Virus record (IMG/VR): IMGVR_UViG_3300025889_017167
Location: 1 to 60,722 of that record
Strand: one strand, 5' to 3'
Length of the DNA: 60,722 nucleotides
From: a virus
This document shows positions 48,891 through 57,087 of the stretch, piece by piece (position 1 is the first letter of the stretch; the number at the start of each line of letters is the position of its first letter). The translations under genes and the position numbers were made by a program. The notes under the pieces were generated by a model. That model saw nothing but the letters and a program-made list of their open reading frames with translations. It had not been told where the DNA came from and did no database searches.

Positions 48891-50388
48891 GGACCCATTG
48901 GAAGATCAGACTGTTCCGACTAAAGAGATGGCAGAAGAGTTATCTCGTATTTTGGGTTGTTCGGGGGCGCATAAAATTGGCGATGATGCGTGGGGCCCGT
49001 GTGAGTCTTCATCAGATTTAAAGAGGCTTATTCGTATGGGCAATCCTGCGTTTCGTGAATGGAAGAAACGTCAGGGTAAAGGTGGGTTTGAGGACTTGTT
49101 GCGCTTGAAGGCCGTTGGTGCCCGCAAAGGAATGTTTGATACGCAGGCTGAAGCTGAAATGGCGGCTGTGCGATTGGGTTGCTTTGGGGCACATCAGGCG
49201 GGGCAGGGGCGGTGGGCTCCTTGTGGTACTCCAGAAGAGCATAATGCTGTTCATGCTTCAGAGCCAAATGGTAGAAGGGTTTTACGGGCAGCTAAGCCTG
49301 CCCGTCGTGTTATTACTAATCCTAAGGTGTGGGAAAACTTACGGGAGCGTGGGCCGCTTCGCATAGAGACGCTACCTGGGGGTGGTTTAGTTTCTGGTAA
49401 GGCTGCCGCATCGGATTCGTTTAAGCCCACGGCTGGTATGGTTGAGGAAGCAAAGCGGGCTTTGGATTGGCGTAAAGAGTTTGGCCGTGGGGGTACTATG
49501 GTTGGTATTGCACGGGCAAGGGACATAGCTAATGGCCGCAATTTGCCGTATGCTACGGTGAAGCGTATGAAGGCGTTTTTTGATAGGCATCAGAGTGATT
49601 CTAAAGCGGAGGGGTATCGGCCGGGGGAGAAGGGTTTTCCTTCTAATGGTCGGATTGCTTGGGCGCTGTGGGGCGGTGATGCTGGGTATACGTGGGCTAA
49701 GGCTATTGTTCGCCGGGTGGAGGGTAAAGAGAAGTCTATTTTTGATTCGATTGAAGAGAAGCGTTTCTATACTCGTAAGCGTAGGGATGAGTACGCTAAG
49801 CGTGGATGGGCGCTTCCTGATGGGTCGTTTCCGATTAGGGATGTGGGGGATTTGCGAAACGCAATTCAGGCTTACGGGTTAGGTAAGAATCGGGCTGCAG
49901 CTAAGCGTCATATTATGAAGCGGGCGAGGGCGTTGGGGCGGACCGATTTGATTCCTGATAATTGGAAGCAGAGAGAGAAAGCTGCCCGTCGAGGCGGTGA
50001 TCCTAAAACTCCAGCTAAGCCGTCTGAGCGTATATCGGGGTCTAGTAGAAATAAGCCAGGGTCAGCGTCCGGGAAACGAAACAATATTGAGTTATCTGCG
50101 GCGGTGAAGAACTCCTTAAAAGATAAGGTTAAGACACACAATGAGAAAATGCGGAGTAGCGATAAGCCCGACCGGACTGTTACGCTGGGGCGTTTAACGG
50201 CTGTTTGGCGTAGGGGTGCTGGCGCTTTTTCGCAAACGCACCGCCCGAACATGTCTAGGCAACAGTGGGCGATGGGCAGGGTGAATGCTTTTCTAAAATT
50301 GGTGTCTAGTGGAAAACCTTCAAACCCGAAGTACACGACCGATAACGATTTGTTGCCCGAGAAGCATCCACGTTATTCTAAGGGTTGA
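48883..50388 (+). CDS. Modular head-associated protein with two Cys/His modules
   Basis: The ATG at 48883 has AAAGGAGGGG upstream, giving 501 residues. Two copies of the LGCxGxH...PC module lie at about 25-47 and 97-120. A conserved phage domain follows (GMVEEAKRALDWRKEFGRGGTMVGIARARDIANG, FFDRHQSD, GFPSNGRIAWALWGGDAGYTWA). After it comes the GWALPDGSFPIRDVGDLRNAIQAYG...HIMKRARALGRTDLIPDNW unit shared with the 37368-39299 protein, and a basic C-terminal domain. The domains are known in phage capsid-operon proteins, but no activity is established. Confidence 0.78.
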   Translation: MAKDPLEDQTVPTKEMAEELSRILGCSGAHKIGDDAWGPCESSSDLKRLIRMGNPAFREWKKRQGKGGFEDLLRLKAVGARKGMFDTQAEAEMAAVRLGCFGAHQAGQGRWAPCGTPEEHNAVHASEPNGRRVLRAAKPARRVITNPKVWENLRERGPLRIETLPGGGLVSGKAAASDSFKPTAGMVEEAKRALDWRKEFGRGGTMVGIARARDIANGRNLPYATVKRMKAFFDRHQSDSKAEGYRPGEKGFPSNGRIAWALWGGDAGYTWAKAIVRRVEGKEKSIFDSIEEKRFYTRKRRDEYAKRGWALPDGSFPIRDVGDLRNAIQAYGLGKNRAAAKRHIMKRARALGRTDLIPDNWKQREKAARRGGDPKTPAKPSERISGSSRNKPGSASGKRNNIELSAAVKNSLKDKVKTHNEKMRSSDKPDRTVTLGRLTAVWRRGAGAFSQTHRPNMSRQQWAMGRVNAFLKLVSSGKPSNPKYTTDNDLLPEKHPRYSKG

Positions 50389-50467
50389 GCGGTTTTGCTA
50401 GTAGTGTGATATACGTTATTTTTGGTTTTTGCGGCGCTGCAAGAGATTATTGTTAAAGTTCCCGTGG

Positions 50468-50496
50468 TTGCCTTTACTTTGGTGCTAGCATAATAG
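50468..50496 (+). promoter_or_regulatory. Candidate capsid promoter in a 187-bp gap
   Basis: TTGCCT (50468-50473), a 17-bp spacer and TAATAG (50491-50496). The gap 50389-50575 also has TTGACT at 50497 and an AT-rich stretch before AGGAGG, so other starts are possible. A dedicated promoter fits the strong terminator after the capsid gene. Confidence 0.4.
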
Positions 50497-50575
50497 TTGA
50501 CTGGTGTCACTGCTTTTTGGGTCGCCTGTCATTAAACAGTAAACATGTTAAACTCAAACCTTAGGAGGAATGAAC

Positions 50576-51973
50576 ATGAGTTTTGATGAGAGTCGTCTCA
50601 ATGAGCTGAAGGGTGCTTTGTCTGAGAAGATGGCAGAGCAGCGTCAGATTGCTGATTCGATGCAGATTGAGGGGACTACCCTTATTGCTGACGCAGAGAA
50701 GAAGGCTGCGTTCCAGAAGAATATGGTTGACATCAAGGAAATTAAGGGTCTCATTGAGGGTCTTGGTGAGCTTGAGGAAGTTCAGAAGTGGGCTTCGGAG
50801 CCGAATCAGAAGAGCGTGGCTGCTGCGGCAGATGCGGCTGCTGATCGTCGTCCGCAGGCTTCGACTGTGGGTGGGGCCTTTGTGGATTCGCCTGAGTTCA
50901 AGGATTTGCAGGGTGGCCGGAATGGTGTCACTATGCGTGCCCCGTTTGAGGTGAAGAGCCTTCACACGAAGGATATTCATCAAGGTACTCCTGGTGGGAC
51001 CGGTTTTTCAGTCCCTGATATGTTTGGTGGAGTTGAGCGTGACGGTATTGTGCAGCTTCCGCAGCGTAGCCGCCGGGTTCGGGATCTTTTCCCTGCCCGC
51101 ACGACTAATGCTGCGGTTGTTGAGTACTTCCGTCAGACCGGCTATGTGCTTAGCACCTACGGTACCGCTCGTGCCATCTCCACCAACGCTGTTGGTGCGC
51201 AGAGCGACGGCTGGCGTACCGGGATGGCGTCTGCGGCTTCGGCTTACATGGTACCTGAGCGTAATGCGAGTAATGAGTTTGGCATGAAGCCACAGTCAAC
51301 CCTTTCCTTTGTTGGCCGTCAGGCTCCGGTGCGCACTATTGCTCACTGGGAAGCTGCTCACCGTAATGTGTTGTCGGATGAGCCTCAGCTTCGTGGGATC
51401 ATTGACAATGAGCTTCTGTATGGCCTTCGCCTTATGGAAGATCAGCAGATCCTTAACGGCGCTGGTTCGGGCGACCAGCTTGACGGTATCCTCAACGACA
51501 CCGACATTCAGGCTTACACTCACCCGAACTTCTCACCGGGCTACAGTGCGACTGCTTCGGCAAACACAAGCACTGACACTAAGGCTGACGCCGTCCGTCG
51601 TGCGCTTACTCTCGCCTACCTGGCCAACTATGAGCCTACTGGCGTGATTGTGAACCCGGTTGACTGGGAAGACATTGAGCTGACGAAGAACAGCCAGGGC
51701 ACCTACCTCCTTGCGATGTCGGTTGCTGGTGGCGCTGAGTCACGGGTGTGGCGGGTTCCCGTCATCGACACCCCTGCGATTGCTCAGGGCACGGCTCTGG
51801 TTGGTGCCTTCGGTACCGGCGCTCAGCTGTACGACCGTGAGGCTGCTTCGATCCGTATTTCGGAGAACCACGAAGACTTCTTCACTCGGAACGCTATTGT
51901 TGTTCTGGCTGAAGAGCGCCTTGCCCTTGCGGTGAAGCGCCCCGAGTCGTTCGTTGCAATTACCTTTAGCTGA
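50576..51973 (+). CDS. Major capsid protein, HK97 fold
   Basis: The ATG at 50576 is preferred, with AGGAGG seven bases upstream; the ATG at 50570 is too close. The 465-residue protein has a helical N-terminal delta-like region (about 1-110) and then the HK97 core: GGTGFSVPDMFGGVERDGIVQLPQRSRRVRDLFPA, QAPVRTIAHWEAAHRNVLSDEPQLRGIIDNELLYGLRLMEDQQILNGAGSGDQLDGIL, VIVNPVDWEDIELTKNSQGTYL, VWRVPVIDTPAI and GAQLYDREAASIRISENHEDFFTRNAIVVLAEERLALAVKRPESF. The second half uses more C-ending codons than its neighbours, as expected for very high expression. Confidence 0.96.
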   Translation: MSFDESRLNELKGALSEKMAEQRQIADSMQIEGTTLIADAEKKAAFQKNMVDIKEIKGLIEGLGELEEVQKWASEPNQKSVAAAADAAADRRPQASTVGGAFVDSPEFKDLQGGRNGVTMRAPFEVKSLHTKDIHQGTPGGTGFSVPDMFGGVERDGIVQLPQRSRRVRDLFPARTTNAAVVEYFRQTGYVLSTYGTARAISTNAVGAQSDGWRTGMASAASAYMVPERNASNEFGMKPQSTLSFVGRQAPVRTIAHWEAAHRNVLSDEPQLRGIIDNELLYGLRLMEDQQILNGAGSGDQLDGILNDTDIQAYTHPNFSPGYSATASANTSTDTKADAVRRALTLAYLANYEPTGVIVNPVDWEDIELTKNSQGTYLLAMSVAGGAESRVWRVPVIDTPAIAQGTALVGAFGTGAQLYDREAASIRISENHEDFFTRNAIVVLAEERLALAVKRPESFVAITFS

Positions 51974-52008
51974 TTCTAGCTAATCGTAGTCTAACGGCTT
52001 AGAGTTTT

Positions 52009-52036
52009 GCCCCCGGGTTTCGGCCCGGGGGCTTTC
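52009..52036 (+). terminator. Strong terminator after the capsid gene
   Basis: A perfect 9-bp stem GCCCCCGGG/CCCGGGGGC with a TTTCGG loop is followed by TTTCTCT. Confidence 0.85.
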
Positions 52037-52053
52037 TCTATTAGTCGTGGCTT

Positions 52054-52062
52054 TGCTATAAT
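52054..52062 (+). promoter_or_regulatory. Extended -10 leaderless promoter
   Basis: TTGCTATAAT has the TGn extension and a perfect TATAAT (52057-52062). The ATG at 52068 follows after AGGGT. The same TATAATAGGGTATG string precedes the gene at 55999. Confidence 0.7.
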
Positions 52063-52067
52063 AGGGT

Positions 52068-52808
52068 ATGCCAATATTTAATTTTGACGATGAAGATTCT
52101 GATGTTCCGATCCCTACGTGGACGCCCGATCAGATACAGAGCTTAGAGTCAATTAATCCTTTCTATGTACCTGGCATCGTTAATCTGTTAAAGTTTCTAG
52201 TTCACGAAAAAGGAACTTTGCTGGACAGCGTGCTTGATTTAACTTTTGTTTTACATTCTGTTGCCAACATGGACAATAGCGACTACACACTTAGCAGGAC
52301 AGACGGTCTTGTTGCTATTGCGAGTGAGTTTTGTTTGATTGACTGTCTGTATGACGGATCGGTTTTAGTAGGAATTGAGATGTTAGATAACGCTGTACTG
52401 TTTTTGGCTTTGAACGATCAAGCAAATTTTGCTTTGGAAGCGGCAGTTTGCTTAAAAGACAACACCTCCTCAATCATGCAAACATCGGCTGTGCTACCGT
52501 CACTTTCGCTGTTTGGGCATTGGGAAGAATTTGCGTCAACGGTACTCGCTTGCCTATTGACAAATGCTTCCACATCTAGTAAAATGTCTACACTGTTTAA
52601 AGTGATCAAACATCTAGACATTGGAGTGAACTCAGAAATAGAGTTTGTTGACCACATAAGAAAGCTGTGTGCGGTTAATCTGCTGTCCTTAAACATATCC
52701 GAAAGTAGTGATGCTGTAGTAAGCATTAATCACCAACCCGCAGGGCTGTTTCTTCTATTTTCGAACCAAGAAAAACTGGCTAGACGTTTAGCGGAGTTGT
52801 CCATCTGA
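52068..52808 (+). CDS. Hypothetical protein, 246 aa
   Basis: I do not recognise this protein. It has an acidic N-terminus (MPIFNFDDEDSDVPIPTW) and then an all-helical body rich in Leu, Ser and Ala (GIVNLLKFLVHEKGTLLDSVLDLTFVL, ALEAAVCLKD, HWEEFASTVLACLL). Its own leaderless promoter after the capsid terminator suggests it is regulated separately from the virion genes. Confidence 0.72.
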   Translation: MPIFNFDDEDSDVPIPTWTPDQIQSLESINPFYVPGIVNLLKFLVHEKGTLLDSVLDLTFVLHSVANMDNSDYTLSRTDGLVAIASEFCLIDCLYDGSVLVGIEMLDNAVLFLALNDQANFALEAAVCLKDNTSSIMQTSAVLPSLSLFGHWEEFASTVLACLLTNASTSSKMSTLFKVIKHLDIGVNSEIEFVDHIRKLCAVNLLSLNISESSDAVVSINHQPAGLFLLFSNQEKLARRLAELSI

Positions 52809-52924
52809 TAACTTTTTTGGACAACTGGTCTTTTCACAATAACTTGACTACTTACCGTTAGCACTGCCCGTTAGAATACAAGAACCATCATTTTTACGAA
52901 GACATATATTTAGGAGGATTCGCC

Positions 52925-55792
52925 GTGTCTTTTCTCATCTCAGACGATCATGCCAACTCTTACGCCGACAAGATGCCACCTTGGGGATTCAACGGTTTAG
53001 GGTACGTTACTTATAAACGGACGTATGCACGCCCGATTTTTTTGAATAACTCCGATGTTATTGAACGGACAGAGGAGTGGCATGAGACTGTGCAGCGGGT
53101 CGTTAACGGGGCCCAAGACATTGGCGCACAACTGTCTGAGGATGAGGCTATTCGTCTTTATGATTATCTTTTCAATTTGAAGGGCAGCGTTGCTGGACGT
53201 ATGCTGTGGCAGCTGGGCACTCCGAACAACAAGCGTTTGGGTGGGGATAGTTTGGTGAATTGCCTTGGGGGTGAAACTGAGGTTGTTACTCGGGAGGGCA
53301 TTAAGCGAATTGATGACTTAGCTGCTATTGGTTATGCTACGGTTATGACTGATTATGGTAAGTGGGTTAATGCTGATATCCGAAGCTTCGGTGAGCAGCG
53401 GCTTGCTGAAATCGTGCTTCGTCGTGGGAAGCAGGTAAAAACTGTTCGTGCTACCGCTGAGCATCGGTGGATTGTTCGTGGTAAGAACGGTCGGGAAGAG
53501 TTCTTTACTGAGTCTTTGCGACCGGGAATGAAGCTTGTTAGCATAAAAGGGCAAGGCACACATACTGCTGATATGAGCAACGATGGTGTTCGTGCTGGTC
53601 TAGTTTACGGTGACGGTACGGTTTATAACACGGGCGCTCGTGCGTTTGTTGCTAATGCTGATCTTGCAGAGCTTGAACATTTTTTCCTTGATTACAAGTC
53701 AAGTGAAAGTGAGCACGGTGCGACTTTCTACGGCCTTCCACGGTCTTATAAAGCTTCCCCTGATTACAATGAGTTCCGTGGTTATTTGTACGGTTGGCTC
53801 GCAGGGTATTTTGCTGCTGACGGGTATGCTCGTGATGGGAAGGGCGCTCAGTTGAATAGCACCAATATTAACTCGTTGCGTGCCGCCAAGGACGTTGCGA
53901 CTATTATTGGTGTTGCTACTGGCCCTATTTACGAACAAAATCGTATCAGCAATCTTACCGGCAAGGAGAGCACCATTTATACGTTGCCGCTCCATATTGA
54001 AGATCCAGAGTTTTTCCTTTTGTCGAAGCATCGTGGAGATTTTGTGGGGCGTGCCAGCGTTGCTGATTGGAAGGTTGAGTCCGTTGGGGAGTATGGCGCT
54101 CCTGAGCCTGTTTTCTGTGCGGTGGTCCCTGAGACACACACGTTCGCTTTGTCCGATAATCTACTAACTGGGAATTGTTGGTTTGTGGATGTGCAGAAGC
54201 CTACCGACTTTTCGTGGGCAGTTGAAAGGCTCATGTTGGGCGGGGGGGTTGGTTTCTCGTGTGATAAACCTGAGCGTCTTGGTGTGGTGCGGTCTGCGTG
54301 GGTGGATCGTGTAGATGCTGATGATTCTGATTTCATTGTGCCTGATACCCGTGAGGGGTGGGGTGAAGTCATTCGTAAGGTGTTTGAGTGCTACTTGGGT
54401 GATGATGACAATCCACGTAAGATGACTTATGCTACTCATTTGATCCGCCCTGCTGGTGTTCCTATTAAGACTTTTGGTGGCACTGCTTCTGGTCCCGATA
54501 TTCTTATTTCTGGTATTGAGAAGATTTGCAAGGTACTTGATGGGGCTATCGGCCGTACGATGACTTCTGTTGAGGTTCTTGACTGTATGAATATTATTGG
54601 GTCAATTGTTGTCGCTGGTAATGTTCGTCGTTCGGCGGAGATTGCTGTTGGTAGTCTGGATGATGAAGAGTATCTGATGGCGAAGCGGTGGGACCTTGGC
54701 AATATTCCAATTGAGCGGGCGATGTCGAATAATACTGTTTTTGTCAATGAGTACCAGATGCAGAATATGCCTCAGCTTGTTTGGGAAGGCTATGAGGGAA
54801 ACGGGGAGCCTTACGGGTTTTTCAATCTTGAGGCTTCACGTAAGTTTGGGCGCATGGGTGAGGTTCGTCCCGATTACAGTATTGTGGGTGTGAATCCTTG
54901 TGCGGAGATTCCGTTGGCTAACCGTGAGTCTTGTAATCTGTCGGAGATTTTTTTGCCGATGATTGATTCTCGGGAGGAACTGGTTGACCTTACGCTGCTG
55001 CTTTATAAGGTTCAGAAGGCAACAGCAGCTTTGTCGTATCTTGATCCTGCGTCGGATAAGATCACTTCTAAGAACATGCGGCTGGGTCTCGGGGTTACCG
55101 GGGTTGCTCAGGCGTTGGATAAGGTTGAGTGGCTGGATCAGGCGTATGTGAAGTTGCGTGAGTTTGATATTGATTGGTCGGCTGAGCGAGGTTGGCCTGA
55201 GTCTATTCGCCTTACCACGATTAAGCCGTCTGGTACGCTCAGCTTGCTGCCTGGTGTGACTCCTGGGGTGCATCCTGGTTTCTCTCAGTATTTTGTGAAG
55301 CGGATGCGTATGGCTGCCACGGATGTGCTTGTTAACTATTGCCGCAGTAAAGGTTTCCACGTTGAGCCTTTGCGTAACTTTGATGGTTCTGAGGATGACC
55401 GTACCGTGGTGGTGGAGTTCCCTTGTGCGTTCCCTGAGGGTACTGTGCTTGCTGAGAATATGTCGGCGGTAGAGCAGATGGATTTGGTGCGGAAGCTGCA
55501 AAGGTTGTGGGCTGATAACTCGATTTCGGTAACCGTGTACTACCGTAAGGAAGAGCTTGAGGAGATTAAGGCGTATCTTGCGGAGTACTGGTCTGAGATG
55601 AAGTCGGTTTCGTTCCTTTTGCACAGCGAGCATGGTTTTGATCAGGCTCCGATGGGCGAGCTTACGCTTGAGGAGTATGTGGCCATGTTGGCGGCTACGA
55701 CTCCTCTGGGGGAGAAGTTGTCAGGGTCAACGATGATGTCGGACGACGAGTTTGACGCTGAATGCTCTACGGGAAGTTGTCCCGTGAGATGA
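52925..55792 (+). CDS. nrdJ: B12-dependent (class II) ribonucleotide reductase with intein
   Basis: GTG start with TTTAGGAGG upstream. The 955-residue precursor gives a 650-residue enzyme. Extein motifs: GRMLWQLGTPNNKRLGGDSLVN/CWFVD (the intein splits before the active-site Cys), GGGVGFSC, NPCAEIPLANRESCNLSE (NPC-x-E radical site), TTIKPSGTLSLLPGVTPGVHP, and the C-terminal ECSTGSCPV redox Cys pair. It best fits the monomeric RTPR-like class II type that uses adenosylcobalamin. It makes dNTPs from NTPs. It sits among structural genes, between capsid and connector. Confidence 0.93.
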   Translation: MSFLISDDHANSYADKMPPWGFNGLGYVTYKRTYARPIFLNNSDVIERTEEWHETVQRVVNGAQDIGAQLSEDEAIRLYDYLFNLKGSVAGRMLWQLGTPNNKRLGGDSLVNCLGGETEVVTREGIKRIDDLAAIGYATVMTDYGKWVNADIRSFGEQRLAEIVLRRGKQVKTVRATAEHRWIVRGKNGREEFFTESLRPGMKLVSIKGQGTHTADMSNDGVRAGLVYGDGTVYNTGARAFVANADLAELEHFFLDYKSSESEHGATFYGLPRSYKASPDYNEFRGYLYGWLAGYFAADGYARDGKGAQLNSTNINSLRAAKDVATIIGVATGPIYEQNRISNLTGKESTIYTLPLHIEDPEFFLLSKHRGDFVGRASVADWKVESVGEYGAPEPVFCAVVPETHTFALSDNLLTGNCWFVDVQKPTDFSWAVERLMLGGGVGFSCDKPERLGVVRSAWVDRVDADDSDFIVPDTREGWGEVIRKVFECYLGDDDNPRKMTYATHLIRPAGVPIKTFGGTASGPDILISGIEKICKVLDGAIGRTMTSVEVLDCMNIIGSIVVAGNVRRSAEIAVGSLDDEEYLMAKRWDLGNIPIERAMSNNTVFVNEYQMQNMPQLVWEGYEGNGEPYGFFNLEASRKFGRMGEVRPDYSIVGVNPCAEIPLANRESCNLSEIFLPMIDSREELVDLTLLLYKVQKATAALSYLDPASDKITSKNMRLGLGVTGVAQALDKVEWLDQAYVKLREFDIDWSAERGWPESIRLTTIKPSGTLSLLPGVTPGVHPGFSQYFVKRMRMAATDVLVNYCRSKGFHVEPLRNFDGSEDDRTVVVEFPCAFPEGTVLAENMSAVEQMDLVRKLQRLWADNSISVTVYYRKEELEEIKAYLAEYWSEMKSVSFLLHSEHGFDQAPMGELTLEEYVAMLAATTPLGEKLSGSTMMSDDEFDAECSTGSCPVR
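53261..54175 (+). other. Intein in ribonucleotide reductase with WCT signature and Cys1
   Basis: Precursor residues 113-417 (305 aa). It starts Cys113 (CLGGETEVVTREGI) and ends LLTGN, with +1 Cys. Like the three other inteins it has Trp182 two after His180, Cys398 in block F (CAVVPE) and Thr415-Gly-Asn417. It therefore carries both a class 1 nucleophile and the class 3 triad. Endonuclease motifs: RAGLVYGDGTVY and GWLAGYFAADGYA. It interrupts the reductase at its active-site cysteine. Confidence 0.93.
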
Positions 55793-55835
55793 CCTAAAGC
55801 TGTTGTATTATAGCCTTAAAAGTTGCGGCGGGTTG

Positions 55836-55875
55836 CACCTTGACGGTATAGAGTATTTTTTGTACCGGCAAGGTG
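55836..55875 (+). promoter_or_regulatory. Long leader hairpin
   Basis: CACCTTG/CAAGGTG and CGGTA/TACCG stack with a single A-G mismatch around a 14-base loop. It is followed by CTAACCCCCTAAGGAGG, a strong ribosome-binding site. A second perfect 9-bp inverted repeat, TATCGGTTA/TAACCGATA, follows at 55905-55931. Confidence 0.6.
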
Positions 55876-55897
55876 ACTAACCCCCTAAGGAGGATGA

Positions 55898-56002
55898 TTG
55901 TGGATATCGGTTAAGCTGCCGGTAACCGATAAGGCGATCAAGTATCTGAGCGGGGTTCGGTCTCTTGCACCGGGCCCCGCTTCTTCCTATAATAGGGTAT
56001 GA
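55898..56002 (+). CDS. Possible 34-aa protein with TTG start
   Basis: AGGAGG ends four bases before a TTG that opens a frame reading (M)WISVKLPVTDKAIKYLSGVR... and ends in a TGA overlapping the ATG of the next gene. The peptide looks protein-like, but the region is also densely hairpinned and a terminator lies inside the frame, so a structured RNA is an alternative. Confidence 0.35.
   Translation: MWISVKLPVTDKAIKYLSGVRSLAPGPASSYNRV
55949..55985 (+). terminator. Terminator-like hairpin overlapping a promoter
   Basis: AGCGGGG/CCCCGCT and an inner CGGT/ACCG with a 7-base loop are followed by TTCTTCC. The -35 and spacer of the next promoter lie inside the stem. Confidence 0.6.
55965..55993 (+). 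promoter_or_regulatory. Leaderless promoter of the 55999 gene
   Basis: TTGCAC (55965-55970), a 17-bp spacer and TATAAT (55988-55993); the ATG at 55999 follows AGGGT. Confidence 0.7.
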
Positions 56003-56364
56003 ACTCTATGCGGGATTTCCATAAGGCTAAGCTGCATGTGGATTTGCAGTATTTGGCGGATATGATTGAAACTGTAGGGCTTTCAGAGACAGCTCCCATT
56101 GCAGATGATGGGGCTGTCTCTTTGTCGTATGGGCTTGCTTTAATCTGTGGTGCTAGGGCTAAGCCGTTCGTAGATGCCTTTCCCTACTGGTTGGAAGAGG
56201 TCCCTGCCGGGTATCGCTCACGGTTCTGCGCTTGCTGGGATGCTTTAGAGTTTGAGTTTGGTGAAGACATTGTGGTGTGGTCTGATAATGCGGGAACGTC
56301 GGAGACTGTGAGGCGTATACGCAGTTTGGCGAAAGAGATTGAACATTTCAAATTGTCCTCTTGA
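55999..56364 (+). CDS. Hypothetical protein, 121 aa
   Basis: I do not recognise this protein. It is helical, with a conserved-looking AFPYWLEEVPAGYRSRFCACWDALEFEFG segment. Expressed from its own perfect TATAAT promoter. The last codons overlap the -35 of the next gene. Confidence 0.68.
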   Translation: MNSMRDFHKAKLHVDLQYLADMIETVGLSETAPIADDGAVSLSYGLALICGARAKPFVDAFPYWLEEVPAGYRSRFCACWDALEFEFGEDIVVWSDNAGTSETVRRIRSLAKEIEHFKLSS

Positions 56365-56389
56365 CATCTTACCGCATATCGACTAAGAT
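56361..56389 (+). promoter_or_regulatory. Leaderless promoter of the HA-HTH protein
   Basis: TTGACA (56361-56366, sharing bases with the previous stop), a 17-bp spacer and TAAGAT (56384-56389); the ATG at 56396 is six bases on. Confidence 0.78.
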
Positions 56390-56395
56390 ACGTGT

Positions 56396-56782
56396 ATGAA
56401 CCACACCGCACGTTGGAATCAGTATTATACAGCTTTGCTGCAGTACAAGAGCAGGTATGGTGACGCTAAAGTCCCAAGTGGGCACGTTGAATTTTTGGAT
56501 TCTGGTGCTCCTTTGAATTTGGGCAATTGGGTTAGCTACATGCGGACACGATACAAGCAGGGTTTGTTGTCGGCTGAGCGTGTTGCTTTGCTGGAAAATA
56601 TTCCATCTTGGAGTTGGGGGCCTGTGCGTCCTGGCCCGAAGTCAAAGGAAGTGGTGATTCAGCGGAATAGCGACATTGTGTGGTTGCGAGAGCATGAGGG
56701 TATGGCGTTGGAACAAATTGCCAAACGGTACAATCTATCTCGTCAACGTGTGTACCAAATAGTAAAGGAGAATAAGTTATGA
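56396..56782 (+). CDS. DNA-binding protein: helicase-associated domain plus HTH
   Basis: Residues about 5-75 match the helicase-associated (HA) domain: WNQYYTALLQYKSRYGDAKVP, LGNWVSYMRTRYKQGLLSAERVALLE, WSW. Residues 95-128 form a helix-turn-helix, MALEQIAKRYNLSRQRVYQIVKE, like sigma-region-4 or resolvase-type HTHs. It is probably a sequence-specific DNA-binding regulator of late genes (inference). Confidence 0.82.
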   Translation: MNHTARWNQYYTALLQYKSRYGDAKVPSGHVEFLDSGAPLNLGNWVSYMRTRYKQGLLSAERVALLENIPSWSWGPVRPGPKSKEVVIQRNSDIVWLREHEGMALEQIAKRYNLSRQRVYQIVKENKL

Positions 56783-57087
56783 GTAATGTTAATCCCGCCG
56801 CTGAAGCAGAATGGGAAAAAGTATTGAATAAGCTTTCGCAGGAAAACAAGCAAGGAAACTTGATTGTCACAACAGCTTCTGCGATTTTTGCGATCTCGCT
56901 TGTGTCTGGCATATTGGCGTTTGCCGCTATGCTGGTGAATGCGGCGGTTCTTAGGGCTTGGCCGACGATTACCGTAGCCAGTCCGGGTATTGGTTACAGC
57001 GACGCTTTTGTTATTTCGTCGGCAACTCTGGTTGCTTCGATGATGTTTTCAGCGACGTTGAGCGCTGTGAAGCGAGGGTCGCTGTGA
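56779..57087 (+). CDS. Membrane protein, 102 aa
   Basis: The start overlaps the HTH gene stop (ATGA). A charged N-terminal helix precedes a hydrophobic segment (about 30-57) and a second one (about 75-95). No family is recognised. Co-transcribed with the regulator upstream and the DUF1599-like gene downstream. Confidence 0.7.
   Translation: MSNVNPAAEAEWEKVLNKLSQENKQGNLIVTTASAIFAISLVSGILAFAAMLVNAAVLRAWPTITVASPGIGYSDAFVISSATLVASMMFSATLSAVKRGSL

Noticed and set aside
52809-52924. Cobalamin riboswitch before the B12-dependent reductase
   Set aside because: The 116-bp leader is too short and lacks a recognisable B12-box.
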